Assembly: GCA_020024615.1 (NCBI GenBank)
Contig: JAHHTP010000034.1
Coordinates: forward strand, 1 to 15,441
Source of the DNA: Oscillospiraceae bacterium
GTDB taxonomy: Bacteria > Bacillota > Clostridia > Oscillospirales > Ruminococcaceae
Direction: 5' to 3'
DNA length: 15,441 bases
Part shown: one piece after another, positions 8,320 to 15,390 of the stretch
Layout: each line of letters starts with the position of its first letter
How positions within the stretch are numbered: the stretch's first letter is position 1
The notes under the pieces: generated by a model
What the model was told of the DNA's origin: nothing
What the model saw: only the letters and a program-made list of their open reading frames with translations
The model's database searches: none
Program-made: the position numbers and the translations under genes

Positions 8320-10467
8320 ATGGATTTTGTATCTTATGTTAACCCAAATATCGGTGGTATCGGCCATCTGCTGACCGCAACCAGACCGGCTGTTCAATCA
8401 CCACACGGCGCAGTCAGTGTATTTCCGGCACCGCGTCCCGGTGTCACCGACCGCTATAACTCTGATAAAATCTTCGGATTCCATGCAAACGATGCAATCG
8501 TTATGCCGATTTCCGGAGAGAAAACCGATTATCTGGAAATCGGCAGTACTTACGACCACGACTTCGAAGAAGTACATCCGGATTATTATTCGGTTTATCT
8601 GGAAGACATCGACACCACAGCAGAACTAACCGCATATCACAATACTGGTATCTTCCGCTTTTATGGCAGCGACTGCAAAGCGCTGGCGTTCTATATCTAT
8701 GGCACACCGGAATATAGAATCGAAGGAAACCGCATCTATCTTGCCACACCAGTATCTTCCTTCTACAAAACTGTTAAAATGCATTCCATTTATCAAATTG
8801 AAGGCTGCACCAAATTTGAGACCACCTCAACACAGGTAGAAAACCAGTATCATCCGGGACAGTTTGACCACATTACTGTTATTATCGCACATTTGCAGGA
8901 TACCCATACCGAATTGAGATTCAATATTTCTTCGGTTAGTGCAGAAAACTGCCTGCACAATTTTGAAAACACTGTCTTAAAATCCACCTTCGAGCAGGCT
9001 CGTGAAAAATGTCACAATGCTTGGAACAAGATTCTCTCTAAAATCCGCGTCACTGGTGACAACGAAGACCGCAAAACTGTGTTCTATACCGCACTTTATC
9101 GCGTAATGTCCAGAATGCGCAACTTTGCGGTTGACGGACAGTATATTGGTTATGATGGCAAAATTCATGATGATGAAGGGGTCGGCTATTACTGCGACGA
9201 CGGCATCTGGGATACCTACCGTGGCGCACATCCGCTGCAAATGCTGCTTGAACCAGATGTACACAAAGGCATTCTTGCCTCCTATTTGCGAATGTTCAAA
9301 GAAGGAGGCTGGATGGCGCGTTTCCCGAGCATTGGCGGCAATATCCCGTGCATGCTCGGCTTTCACACCGTTTCGCTGTATGCAGATGCGCTGGCGAAAG
9401 GATTCCCGTTTGATCTGGAAACCGCATATGCAGCAGCCTATAAAAACGCTATGAAACGCACTATGTGCCCATGGTGTGACGGCGAAGCAGGTGAATTGAC
9501 CCATTGCTATCACAAAAAAGGCTTTTTCCCAGGTCTGGAGGAGGATGAAGAAGAAACTTCCACTGAACCGACCCATCCGTTTGAAAACCGTCAGTCGGTT
9601 GCAGTTACCATTGAGCAGTCGTATGATGACTGGTGTGTTGCGCAGCTTGCAAAAGCGCTCGGCAAAAAAGAGGATGCTATATACTTTGAAAAACGCGCTC
9701 TCAACTATCGGAATGTTTATAATAAAGAGACCGGTTTCGTACATCCGCGCAAGATGGATGGCAGCTTTACCAAAATTTACAACCCAAAATTCTGTGGCGG
9801 CCAAGGTGGCAGACGCTATTTTGCTGAAAATAATGCTTATATCTATAATTTTGCTGCACAGCATGACCCACTGGGCATGGTGAAAATGCATGGTGGAAAA
9901 GAAGCGTTTGAGCAGAAAATGGACAATCTGTTTGTGGAACAGTATGACGGTGTATTGAAGTCTACCTTCTTGATGCAGTATCCAGATGCTACTGGTTTAA
10001 CTGGTCAATTCTGCATGGGCAATGAACCAAGTTTCCACATTCCGTACCTATATAACTTCTGCGGCAAAGCATATAAAACACAGCGCAAGGTACATGAATT
10101 GATGGATCTGTGGTTCACCAATTCTCCATTCGGCATCTGTGGTGACGAGGATGGCGGTGCTATGAGTGCGTTTGCAGCATTCACTGCAATGGGCTTCTAC
10201 ACCGTTACCCCAGGCAGCGACCGCTATGATCTGGGTTCTCCGTTGTTTGATCGAATTGAAATCGACCTGCCAAACGGCAAAACCTTTACAATTGAAGCGG
10301 AAGGTGCAGCACATAAAGCAAAATATATTGCAGCCGCACAAATCAATGGTGAAAACTTAACTGTACCATACTTTACCCACGCACAGATGATGGAGGGCAA
10401 AACTTTAAGTCTTACCATGTCTGAGCGTCCAAATAAAGCATTATGGGCTGATGCTTTTGACGCCTGA
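8320..10467 (+). CDS. GH92 family glycosidase (alpha-mannosidase)
   Basis: GH92 enzymes are calcium-dependent exo-acting alpha-mannosidases that release mannose from alpha-1,2/1,3/1,4/1,6 links, including mannose phosphodiester in some members. The 715-residue product has the normal two-domain layout: an N-terminal beta-sandwich starting YVNPNIGG, and an (alpha/alpha)6 catalytic domain. Diagnostic motifs are GIWDTYRGAHPL, GNEPSFHIPYLYNF (567 onward, Glu569 as the likely general acid) and GDEDGGAMSA (608 onward, with Asp609/Asp611 in the positions of the known catalytic base pair). The C-terminus is complete. ATG 8320 is chosen over an upstream in-frame codon because a perfect AGGAGG (8307-8312) lies 7 bases before it and a TATAAT box lies upstream. 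No signal peptide is visible, so the enzyme is probably intracellular and acts on imported oligosaccharides. Linkage specificity cannot be read from the sequence. Confidence 0.93.
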   Translation: MDFVSYVNPNIGGIGHLLTATRPAVQSPHGAVSVFPAPRPGVTDRYNSDKIFGFHANDAIVMPISGEKTDYLEIGSTYDHDFEEVHPDYYSVYLEDIDTTAELTAYHNTGIFRFYGSDCKALAFYIYGTPEYRIEGNRIYLATPVSSFYKTVKMHSIYQIEGCTKFETTSTQVENQYHPGQFDHITVIIAHLQDTHTELRFNISSVSAENCLHNFENTVLKSTFEQAREKCHNAWNKILSKIRVTGDNEDRKTVFYTALYRVMSRMRNFAVDGQYIGYDGKIHDDEGVGYYCDDGIWDTYRGAHPLQMLLEPDVHKGILASYLRMFKEGGWMARFPSIGGNIPCMLGFHTVSLYADALAKGFPFDLETAYAAAYKNAMKRTMCPWCDGEAGELTHCYHKKGFFPGLEEDEEETSTEPTHPFENRQSVAVTIEQSYDDWCVAQLAKALGKKEDAIYFEKRALNYRNVYNKETGFVHPRKMDGSFTKIYNPKFCGGQGGRRYFAENNAYIYNFAAQHDPLGMVKMHGGKEAFEQKMDNLFVEQYDGVLKSTFLMQYPDATGLTGQFCMGNEPSFHIPYLYNFCGKAYKTQRKVHELMDLWFTNSPFGICGDEDGGAMSAFAAFTAMGFYTVTPGSDRYDLGSPLFDRIEIDLPNGKTFTIEAEGAAHKAKYIAAAQINGENLTVPYFTHAQMMEGKTLSLTMSERPNKALWADAFDA

Positions 10468-10477
10468 TTCTATTACC

Positions 10478-10506
10478 GTGTCTGCTTTTTCAGGCACTGT
10501 TTTATT
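10478..10506 (+). terminator. Intrinsic terminator after the GH92 gene
   Basis: GTGTCTG (10478-10484) pairs with CAGGCAC (10491-10497), with one G-T pair, around a CTTTTT loop. It is followed by TGTTTTATT. It begins 11 bases after the GH92 stop and separates that gene from pyrB. Confidence 0.65.
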
Positions 10507-10519
10507 CTGCCACTAACCA

Positions 10520-10571
10520 TTTTGTTACAAAATTTGACAAAACAGTTAAAATATAGCAAAACAATTGAAAA
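10520..10571 (+). promoter_or_regulatory. ACAAAA-rich repeats upstream of pyrB
   Basis: A perfect odd palindrome TTTTGT-T-ACAAAA (10520-10532) is followed by two near-identical direct repeats, CAAAACAGTTAAAA (10538-10551) and CAAAACAATTGAAAA (10557-10571), 19 bases apart. The second overlaps the pyrB -35 box. They could bind a regulator or act as an A-rich UP-like element; the AT bias of the region means chance is possible. Confidence 0.25.
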
Positions 10572-10593
10572 GTAGAATCGTCTGTGCTATAAT
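10565..10593 (+). promoter_or_regulatory. pyrB promoter with extended -10
   Basis: TTGAAA (10565-10570), 17 bases, then TGCTATAAT, an extended -10 with a perfect TATAAT at 10588-10593. The predicted start is near 10600, giving a short leader of about 56 nt. The leader shows no hairpin-terminator pair of the PyrR attenuation type. Confidence 0.75.
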
Positions 10594-10655
10594 AGTATAG
10601 GTAAAAATACGCATTCCGCTTTTGATTTCATTGACAAAGAAAGGAAGAAATTTTT

Positions 10656-11729
10656 ATGAACGGAAAATATGAACACATGGTAGATTTAAGTGACTTTACA
10701 CCAGAACGCTGGAACAAAGTCGTTGACCTGGCAATCGACATTTATCACCATCCAGACATCTACGCCGGCGCATGCAAGAATAAGATTTTAGCCACCCTTT
10801 TCTATGAGCCGTCCACCCGAACCCAGATGTCTTTCCAAACTGCGATGTTAAGACTCGGCGGTTCGATCATCGGTTTTGACAACCCGCAAAATTCCTCTGT
10901 CAACAAAGGCGAAAACTTAACCGACACCATACGCATTGTCAGCGGTTATGCCGATATTTTAGCAATGCGTCATCCGTTGGAAGGTGCCGCAAAAGCAGCT
11001 GCCATGTACGCGGACTGTCCGGTTATCAATGCTGGTGACGGCGGTCATCTGCACCCGACCCAGACTTTAACCGACTTAGTAACCATGAAATGCGAAATCG
11101 GCCGTCTGGACAATCTGGTGATTGGTCTGTGCGGTGACCTGCTCAATGGCCGTACCGTTCATTCCTTAGTCAAGGCTATGGTTGCTTATCCAAACAACCG
11201 CTTCGTACTGATTTCTACTCCAGAACTTGCAATGCCAAGCTACATCAAAGATATACTGGATGCAAATAACTGCCCGTATACTGAGGTTTACAGCCTGGAA
11301 GAAGCTATTCCAGAATTGGATGTCCTGTACATGACCCGCATTCAGCAAGAACGATTTGCCTCTGAAGAAGAATATCTGAGCCAGAAAGATGTTTATGTTC
11401 TGGACAAGGCAAAAATCTTCAAAGCAAAACCAACCTTAAAGGTTATGCACCCGCTGCCGCGAATTGATGAAATTGAAATGGATGTTGATAATGATGAACG
11501 CGCAATCTATTTCAAACAGGCAAAATACGGTGTATTTGCTCGCATGGCACTCATTCTCACTCTGCTGCATTCTGAGCCGACCTATACATTAGTCAAAGGC
11601 CAGGATACCGGTTATAAATGCACCAATCCACGCTGCATCTCCAATCAGGAACATTACTTGACACACTATAATGTTGTGGAAGGCGATATTCAGGTTTGTG
11701 AATACTGCGATCACCATCAGTTAATCTAA
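10656..11729 (+). CDS. pyrB: Aspartate carbamoyltransferase with fused PyrI-type zinc domain
   Basis: Catalyses the first committed step of pyrimidine synthesis: carbamoyl phosphate plus aspartate to N-carbamoylaspartate. Catalytic signatures are intact: STRT (53-56), NKGE with Lys84, MRHPLEG (104-110), HPTQT (133-137), TRIQQER (227-233) and HPLPR (265-269). The catalytic chain would normally end near residue 310. This protein continues to 357 with a four-cysteine module, C322-x4-C327-x20-C348-x2-C351, containing CISNQEH and CEYC. These match the zinc domain of the regulatory subunit PyrI (CISHAEP and CKYCEKEF in E. coli). The nucleotide-binding allosteric domain of PyrI is absent, so this is a partial fusion. 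The family knowledge is that the PyrI zinc domain docks on the catalytic chain; I infer a structural role without ATP/CTP allostery. A ribosome site AAAGGAAG precedes the ATG. No other pyr gene is in the window. Confidence 0.96.
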   Translation: MNGKYEHMVDLSDFTPERWNKVVDLAIDIYHHPDIYAGACKNKILATLFYEPSTRTQMSFQTAMLRLGGSIIGFDNPQNSSVNKGENLTDTIRIVSGYADILAMRHPLEGAAKAAAMYADCPVINAGDGGHLHPTQTLTDLVTMKCEIGRLDNLVIGLCGDLLNGRTVHSLVKAMVAYPNNRFVLISTPELAMPSYIKDILDANNCPYTEVYSLEEAIPELDVLYMTRIQQERFASEEEYLSQKDVYVLDKAKIFKAKPTLKVMHPLPRIDEIEMDVDNDERAIYFKQAKYGVFARMALILTLLHSEPTYTLVKGQDTGYKCTNPRCISNQEHYLTHYNVVEGDIQVCEYCDHHQLI

Positions 11730-11752
11730 TCTTTAATATCCAACCAATATCA

Positions 11753-11781
11753 GCGGCAGACAGTTTTGTTTGCCGCTTTTT
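11753..11781 (+). terminator. Intrinsic terminator between pyrB and the TIM-barrel gene
   Basis: GCGGCAGAC (11753-11761) pairs with GTTTGCCGC (11768-11776), 9 bp with one G-T, around the loop AGTTTT, then TTTTT. It ends only 11 bases before the next start codon, next to that gene's GGAGG. Any readthrough transcript would therefore carry this hairpin right beside the ribosome site. Confidence 0.75.
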
Positions 11782-11792
11782 ATGGAGGAAAT

Positions 11793-12572
11793 ATGAAATT
11801 TTCAGCTTGTGTTGAAGTACTTTATCCCAACCTCCCATTTGAACAGCGCATTGCAGCTGCAAAAAAGGACGGTCTTTCTGCTGTTGAATTTTGGAGCTTT
11901 GCAGGCAAAAATCTTACTTCTATCAAAACCATCTGTCAGCAGCAGGATATTCCAATCGTGGCCTGCTGTGTATCCACAAACAACTCGGATTACGCAAAAC
12001 AATTTGCTGAAATCGGTCTGATTGATGAAGCTTCCCCTGCCCTTTTTTCAGAAATGTGCAAAGAATCACTGGAAATCGCCGTAAACTATGGCATTGATAA
12101 TTTGATTGTCTGCTCTGGGCAGGATCATATCGAACATGATACGGCTTATAAAGACCATTATCTAACCCAAAGTTTGATCTGTGCCTCTGAAATCTTCAAA
12201 GATAGCCCAGTTACACTGGTGGTAGAACCGCTGAATCTTTTTAATCATCCGGGCACCTATCTCAGTCGGACCGATCATACCGAAAGAATTCTCATAAATG
12301 TTAACAGTCCAAAGGTCAAAATGCTGTTTGACATCTATCATCAGCAGATGTCGGAGGGAAATTTAACCACAAACATCAAACGCATGCTGCCGACGATGAT
12401 CGGACATTTTCATTGTGCTGATGTGCCATGTAGACATGAACTGGGTACTGGTGAAATTAACTGGGACTATCTATTTTCCGAAATTAAAAAAGCAGGATAT
12501 GACGGGTATTTCGGTTTGGAATATCTCCCAACCAAAGATACATCCGATGGTCTGCCAAAACAATTTTTCTAA
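11793..12572 (+). CDS. Hydroxypyruvate isomerase-like TIM-barrel protein (sugar phosphate isomerase/epimerase superfamily)
   Basis: A 259-residue protein, close to the length of E. coli Hyi (258). It keeps the family's landmarks in order: MKFSACVEVLYPNLPF at the start, VVEPLN with Glu145, LFDIYHQQMSEGNL with Asp180, GHFHCADVP with His205/His207, RHELGTGEINWDYLF, and GLEY with Glu243. The Glu-Asp-His-Glu set is the expected divalent-metal site. Hyi interconverts hydroxypyruvate and tartronate semialdehyde, but close relatives are ketose 3-epimerases or sugar isomerases, so the substrate is left open. ATG 11793 is preferred because GGAGG (11784-11788) is 4 bases upstream; a TTG at 11766 in frame lies inside the terminator hairpin. 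No separate promoter is obvious after the pyrB terminator. It leads a tight run with the acetyltransferase (14-base gap) and Nudix genes. Confidence 0.78.
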   Translation: MKFSACVEVLYPNLPFEQRIAAAKKDGLSAVEFWSFAGKNLTSIKTICQQQDIPIVACCVSTNNSDYAKQFAEIGLIDEASPALFSEMCKESLEIAVNYGIDNLIVCSGQDHIEHDTAYKDHYLTQSLICASEIFKDSPVTLVVEPLNLFNHPGTYLSRTDHTERILINVNSPKVKMLFDIYHQQMSEGNLTTNIKRMLPTMIGHFHCADVPCRHELGTGEINWDYLFSEIKKAGYDGYFGLEYLPTKDTSDGLPKQFF

Positions 12573-12586
12573 GAAAAGGAGCAATT

Positions 12587-13006
12587 ATGCAACTTTTTAC
12601 AGCTAAACCTGCCGATGCCACTGATATAGCCGTATTTTTAACCAGAAATACTGGTAAAAAATGGGATGAAATGCTAATTCAAAACGACATCGCTGATCTA
12701 ACGCTATATTGCGTCAAACAAAACAATCAAATCATTGCAGTTTTCAACATCAAATCACTTGGTGACAAAGCAAAACTCCTTTACCGCCTGTATGTTGCAG
12801 AAAATCTGCGCGGTAAAGGAATTGGAACTTCTATTCTAAATTTATGTAAAAAAAGAGCAGACCAATCCAACAATCCCATCTATGCCGAGTGTCCGCAGCG
12901 AGATGACAATATTCTGCATTTTCTAAAGAAAAATGGATTCCAACAGATTTCCTCCTACAATGACAAGGAAACGGTTGTTGCCGTCTGTGGATATATTCCA
13001 AGGTGA
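12587..13006 (+). CDS. GNAT family N-acetyltransferase
   Basis: A 139-residue single-domain acetyltransferase of the GCN5-related fold, using acetyl-CoA. The acetyl-CoA-binding motif A is clear: LYRLYVAENLRGKGIGTSIL, with RGKGIG at 75-80 on the pyrophosphate loop. Motif B, FLKKNGF, is at 112-118. The length is normal for a complete family member. The acceptor substrate cannot be predicted. The start follows AAAGGAG at a good distance, 14 bases after the preceding stop, so it is likely translated from the same message as the TIM-barrel gene. Its stop TGA overlaps the ribosome binding site of the following Nudix gene. Confidence 0.9.
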   Translation: MQLFTAKPADATDIAVFLTRNTGKKWDEMLIQNDIADLTLYCVKQNNQIIAVFNIKSLGDKAKLLYRLYVAENLRGKGIGTSILNLCKKRADQSNNPIYAECPQRDDNILHFLKKNGFQQISSYNDKETVVAVCGYIPR

Positions 13007-13011
13007 AATAA

Positions 13012-13437
13012 ATGGAAAAATACTGTAATACTTACCCTTTTCGATATTTGAAAAACTATATGTATGTGGTAATCGTTTCAAAATATGAAGGAAAGCTTTT
13101 GCTCTCTCGGCATAAAGCACGCACCACCTTTGAAACACAAGGTGGACATATTGAAAAAGGCGAAACAGTTTGGCAGGCTGCCATGCGTGAATTATATGAA
13201 GAATCTGGTGCATTGGAATATACACTGCTGCCTGTCTGCGATTATCGCGCCGGCGATGCCGAAGGATATGGCGATGGTGCCGTTTTTGCCGCACATATCC
13301 ATAAAATTGGAACGATGCCCCCATTTGAGATTGCTGAGATACAAACATTCGACACACCACCATCAAACGAACAGCTGACCTATCCGTGGATTTGTCCTGT
13401 TCTTTTAGAAGCATCAAAATCTATTCTTTTTCCATAA
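13012..13437 (+). CDS. Nudix hydrolase (MutT/YtkD-like)
   Basis: A 141-residue Nudix hydrolase that should cleave a nucleoside diphosphate linked to another moiety. The Nudix box fits the G-x5-E-x7-RE-U-x-EE-x-G-U consensus exactly: Gly45, Glu51, Arg59-Glu60, Glu63-Glu64, Gly66, spanning GHIEKGETVWQAAMRELYEE. The residues before it (SRHKARTTFETQGG) recall the YtkD/MutT group, which acts on oxidised nucleotides or RNA 5' ends, but this is a weak resemblance and the substrate is unassigned. The ATG is 5 bases after the acetyltransferase stop, with AAGGTGA overlapping that stop as ribosome site, so translation is probably coupled. It is the last gene of the run and is followed by a hairpin shared with the convergent oadB gene. 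Confidence 0.92.
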   Translation: MEKYCNTYPFRYLKNYMYVVIVSKYEGKLLLSRHKARTTFETQGGHIEKGETVWQAAMRELYEESGALEYTLLPVCDYRAGDAEGYGDGAVFAAHIHKIGTMPPFEIAEIQTFDTPPSNEQLTYPWICPVLLEASKSILFP

Positions 13438-13439
13438 TT

Positions 13440-13469
13440 AAAGCTCCCTGCTAAAAAACAGGGAGCTTT
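13440..13469. terminator. Bidirectional terminator hairpin between Nudix gene and oadB
   Basis: AAAGCTCCCTG (13440-13450) pairs perfectly with CAGGGAGCTTT (13459-13469), 11 bp with an 8-base loop. It lies between convergent genes and can act from both sides; A/T pairs at the base supply short T-runs each way. The rest of the gap (13470-13525) shows no further gene. Confidence 0.75.
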
Positions 13470-13525
13470 CTGCATAACAATAATGTTGTTGAAAAACGAC
13501 ACCGTAATTTTGTTGATATAGAAGA

Positions 13526-14701
13526 TCAAGCGAATACAGACAGTAATACACCAGCTGCAACAGCAGAACCGATAACACCTGCAACATTCGGACCCATAGC
13601 GTGCATGAGCAAGAAGTTTTTCGGATTATCCTTCTGACCAACCTTCTGAGAAACACGAGCTGCCATCGGAACAGCAGATACACCAGCAGAACCGATCAGC
13701 GGATTAACTTTACCCTTGGTCATTACACACATCAGCTTACCAAACAGGATACCACATGCAGTACCAATGGAGAAAGCAATTAAGCCTAAAACAACAATCT
13801 TGATGGTTTCCCAAGTTAAGAAATACTCTGCGGTAGCAGTAGCACCAACAGAAACACCTAAGAAGATAGTTACAATATTCATCAGCTCGTTTTGAGCGGT
13901 CTTAACCAGACGATCAACAACACCGCACTCTTTCATCAGGTTACCAAACATCAGCATACCCATCAGTGGTGCAGCAGACGGAACCAGCAGAGATACGATT
14001 AAGGTTACACCGATCGGGAAAATGATCTTCTCGGTTTTGGAAACACTTCTAAGCTGTGTCATCTCAATCATACGCTCTTTTTTAGTGGTCAGTGCCTTCA
14101 TAATCGGCGGTTGAATAACTGGTACCAGTGCCATGTAGGAGTAAGCAGCAATCGCAATGGAGCCCAGCAGTGCTGGAGCCAGCGTTTTTGCGACATAAAT
14201 TGCGGTTGGACCATCAGCACCACCAATGATACCAATTGCAGCAGCAAATTCCGGAGAGAAGCCCAGTAAAATTGCGCCTACAAAGGTAAAGAAGATACCT
14301 GCCTGGGCAGCAGCACCCAGCAGTAAGCTCTTCGGGTTTGCAATCAGCGGACCAAAGTCGGTCATAGAACCAATGCCCAAGAAAATTAAAGACGGATAGA
14401 TACCAAGCTTAACACCAAGGTACAGTAAGTCTATCAGACCGCCCTCTTCAACAACCTGCTGGAAATCAATGTGCTGTCCCAAGAACAAGTCCATGTGGAA
14501 CAGTTCAGCGCCCGGAAGGTTGGTCAGCAGCATACCGAATGCGATACCAAGCAATAATAATGGCTCGTACTGTTTGACAACGGCCAAATAAATCAAGAAG
14601 CAAGCAACACCCATCATAACGATGTTGAGCCAGTTGTCAGCAAGCATCGCAAAACCGGAATCCTGCAAGATACCCAGAATACTATCTAAAAATACTTGCA
14701 T
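13526..14701 (-). CDS. oadB: Sodium-translocating decarboxylase beta subunit (OadB/GcdB/MmdB family)
   Basis: The integral membrane subunit that decarboxylates carboxybiotin and couples this to sodium export in oxaloacetate, methylmalonyl-CoA or glutaconyl-CoA decarboxylases. The 391-residue protein is hydrophobic throughout with about nine to eleven membrane segments. It has the family hallmark GGADGPTAIY (160-169), where Asp163 matches the sodium-site aspartate known from Klebsiella OadB. It also has FLGIGSMTDFGPLIANP (107-123) and the C-terminal LMHAMGPNVAGVIGSAVAAG. The length is slightly shorter than the Klebsiella protein (433) but normal for Bacillota. The ATG at 14701 follows AGGAAAGGAA. 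It lies 35 bases after the small-subunit gene in the same operon. The biotin carrier and carboxyltransferase alpha subunit are not in the window, so which of the three substrates is used cannot be told; the symbol marks the family, not the substrate. Confidence 0.93.
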   Translation of the reverse strand: MQVFLDSILGILQDSGFAMLADNWLNIVMMGVACFLIYLAVVKQYEPLLLLGIAFGMLLTNLPGAELFHMDLFLGQHIDFQQVVEEGGLIDLLYLGVKLGIYPSLIFLGIGSMTDFGPLIANPKSLLLGAAAQAGIFFTFVGAILLGFSPEFAAAIGIIGGADGPTAIYVAKTLAPALLGSIAIAAYSYMALVPVIQPPIMKALTTKKERMIEMTQLRSVSKTEKIIFPIGVTLIVSLLVPSAAPLMGMLMFGNLMKECGVVDRLVKTAQNELMNIVTIFLGVSVGATATAEYFLTWETIKIVVLGLIAFSIGTACGILFGKLMCVMTKGKVNPLIGSAGVSAVPMAARVSQKVGQKDNPKNFLLMHAMGPNVAGVIGSAVAAGVLLSVFA

Positions 14702-14736
14702 AATTTAAATTCCTTTCCTGTTTACAAAACACATCG

Positions 14737-15153
14737 TCAGAACGGACGGGTGTTATCGATTACGCCAGCAGCATTCCATGCATTACGAGTTTCTTTAACG
14801 CGTTTAATGCTTCTGATCGCAAACGGTTTGTCATTGCCCTGAGCGAGCATCATTGCGGAGATTGCAGCAGAGATTGCAACAACCACTTCATCGCTGATTC
14901 CATCGGTTTCAGCAACATCTTCAGTTTTCGATGCAGCAGCCGGGGTCACAACCTTCGGTTCAGCTTTCGGCGCAGCAGCCTCTGCCTGTGCATTCTTCGA
15001 TTTTTTTGCATTTTCCTTCAGTGTCATTACCTTACCCATAATCCAGATAAACGCAATGATAACACATAATGCAGCAAAAACTACCAGCAAGCCGGAAACC
15101 ACCAATGCAGCGGTATCTACTCCACCCCAGTCTGGAAAGTTGGTCTGTACCAT
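14737..15153 (-). CDS. Decarboxylase small subunit (OadG/MmdD/delta-type)
   Basis: A 138-residue protein with a single N-terminal membrane helix (about 14-40), then a charged segment, an Ala/Pro/Lys-rich flexible linker (about 46-82) and a C-terminal conserved tail. The tail runs from DEVVVAISAAISAM to RNAWNAAGVIDNTRPF, the typical ending of OadG/MmdD delta subunits. In known complexes this subunit holds the soluble alpha subunit to the membrane beta subunit through its C-terminal tail and aids assembly. The ATG at 15153 has a strong GGAGGG (15165-15160) 6 bases upstream. It is the first gene of the operon with oadB. Family membership is inferred from layout and tail; gamma and delta naming depends on the substrate, which is unknown here. 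Confidence 0.83.
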   Translation of the reverse strand: MVQTNFPDWGGVDTAALVVSGLLVVFAALCVIIAFIWIMGKVMTLKENAKKSKNAQAEAAAPKAEPKVVTPAAASKTEDVAETDGISDEVVVAISAAISAMMLAQGNDKPFAIRSIKRVKETRNAWNAAGVIDNTRPF

Positions 15154-15186
15154 TCATTTCCCTCCTTTTTCATAAACTGATTATTT

Positions 15187-15204
15187 TGAGTGAATGGTCA
15201 CTCA
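15187..15204. promoter_or_regulatory. 18-bp palindrome in the decarboxylase operon leader, TetR-family-like operator
   Basis: TGAGTGA-4 bases-TCACTCA is a perfect 7-bp inverted repeat. On the minus strand it reads TGAGTGACCATTCACTCA. The pattern resembles the TGAATGA...TCATTCA operators of TetR-family acyl-CoA regulators such as Bacillus FadR. It lies between the predicted start (about 15238) and the ribosome site, around +35 to +52, a position suited to blocking elongation. There is no T-run, so it is not a terminator. Confidence 0.5.
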
Positions 15205-15244
15205 TTTGCAAATTAGTTTTCAGCAAACCAATTCATCCATACTA

Positions 15245-15273
15245 ATTATACACTATCTTTTTCTGGTTTGCAA
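15245..15273 (-). promoter_or_regulatory. Promoter of the decarboxylase operon
   Basis: On the minus strand, TTGCAA (15273-15268), 17 bases, then a perfect TATAAT (15250-15245). The predicted start is near 15238, giving a leader of about 85 nt. Confidence 0.65.
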
Positions 15274-15326
15274 CACTTAATTCAAAAACCTCTAAAAAAA
15301 TAATTTAAAAAATTTCAAAAAACCTG

Positions 15327-15355
15327 TTGACAAATCAAAATAGATGTGCTATAAT
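15327..15355 (+). promoter_or_regulatory. Consensus promoter of tRNA-Ser
   Basis: A perfect TTGACA (15327-15332), 17 bases, then an extended -10 TGCTATAAT with TATAAT at 15350-15355. The predicted start is near 15362. A short GTTGC/GCAAC hairpin (15363-15380) lies in the 5' leader before the tRNA. This is the strongest promoter in the window, as expected for a stable RNA. Confidence 0.85.
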
Positions 15356-15390
15356 AAATGTCGTTGCAGCAAACGGCAACACAAATCAAT

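Noticed and set aside
8977..9891. A 304-codon open frame on the minus strand opposite the GH92 gene.
   Set aside because: It lies wholly inside a well-supported GH92 coding sequence, has no ribosome binding site or promoter that I can see, and its translation resembles no protein family. It is a codon-bias shadow.
10600..10655. A PyrR-type attenuator in the pyrB leader.
   Set aside because: The predicted leader is only about 56 nt and contains no hairpin followed by a T-run and no anti-terminator alternative.
13438..13683. An 81-codon minus-strand frame near the 3' end of oadB.
   Set aside because: It overlaps the conserved C-terminal coding region of oadB in another frame and runs into the terminator hairpin; there is no protein similarity.
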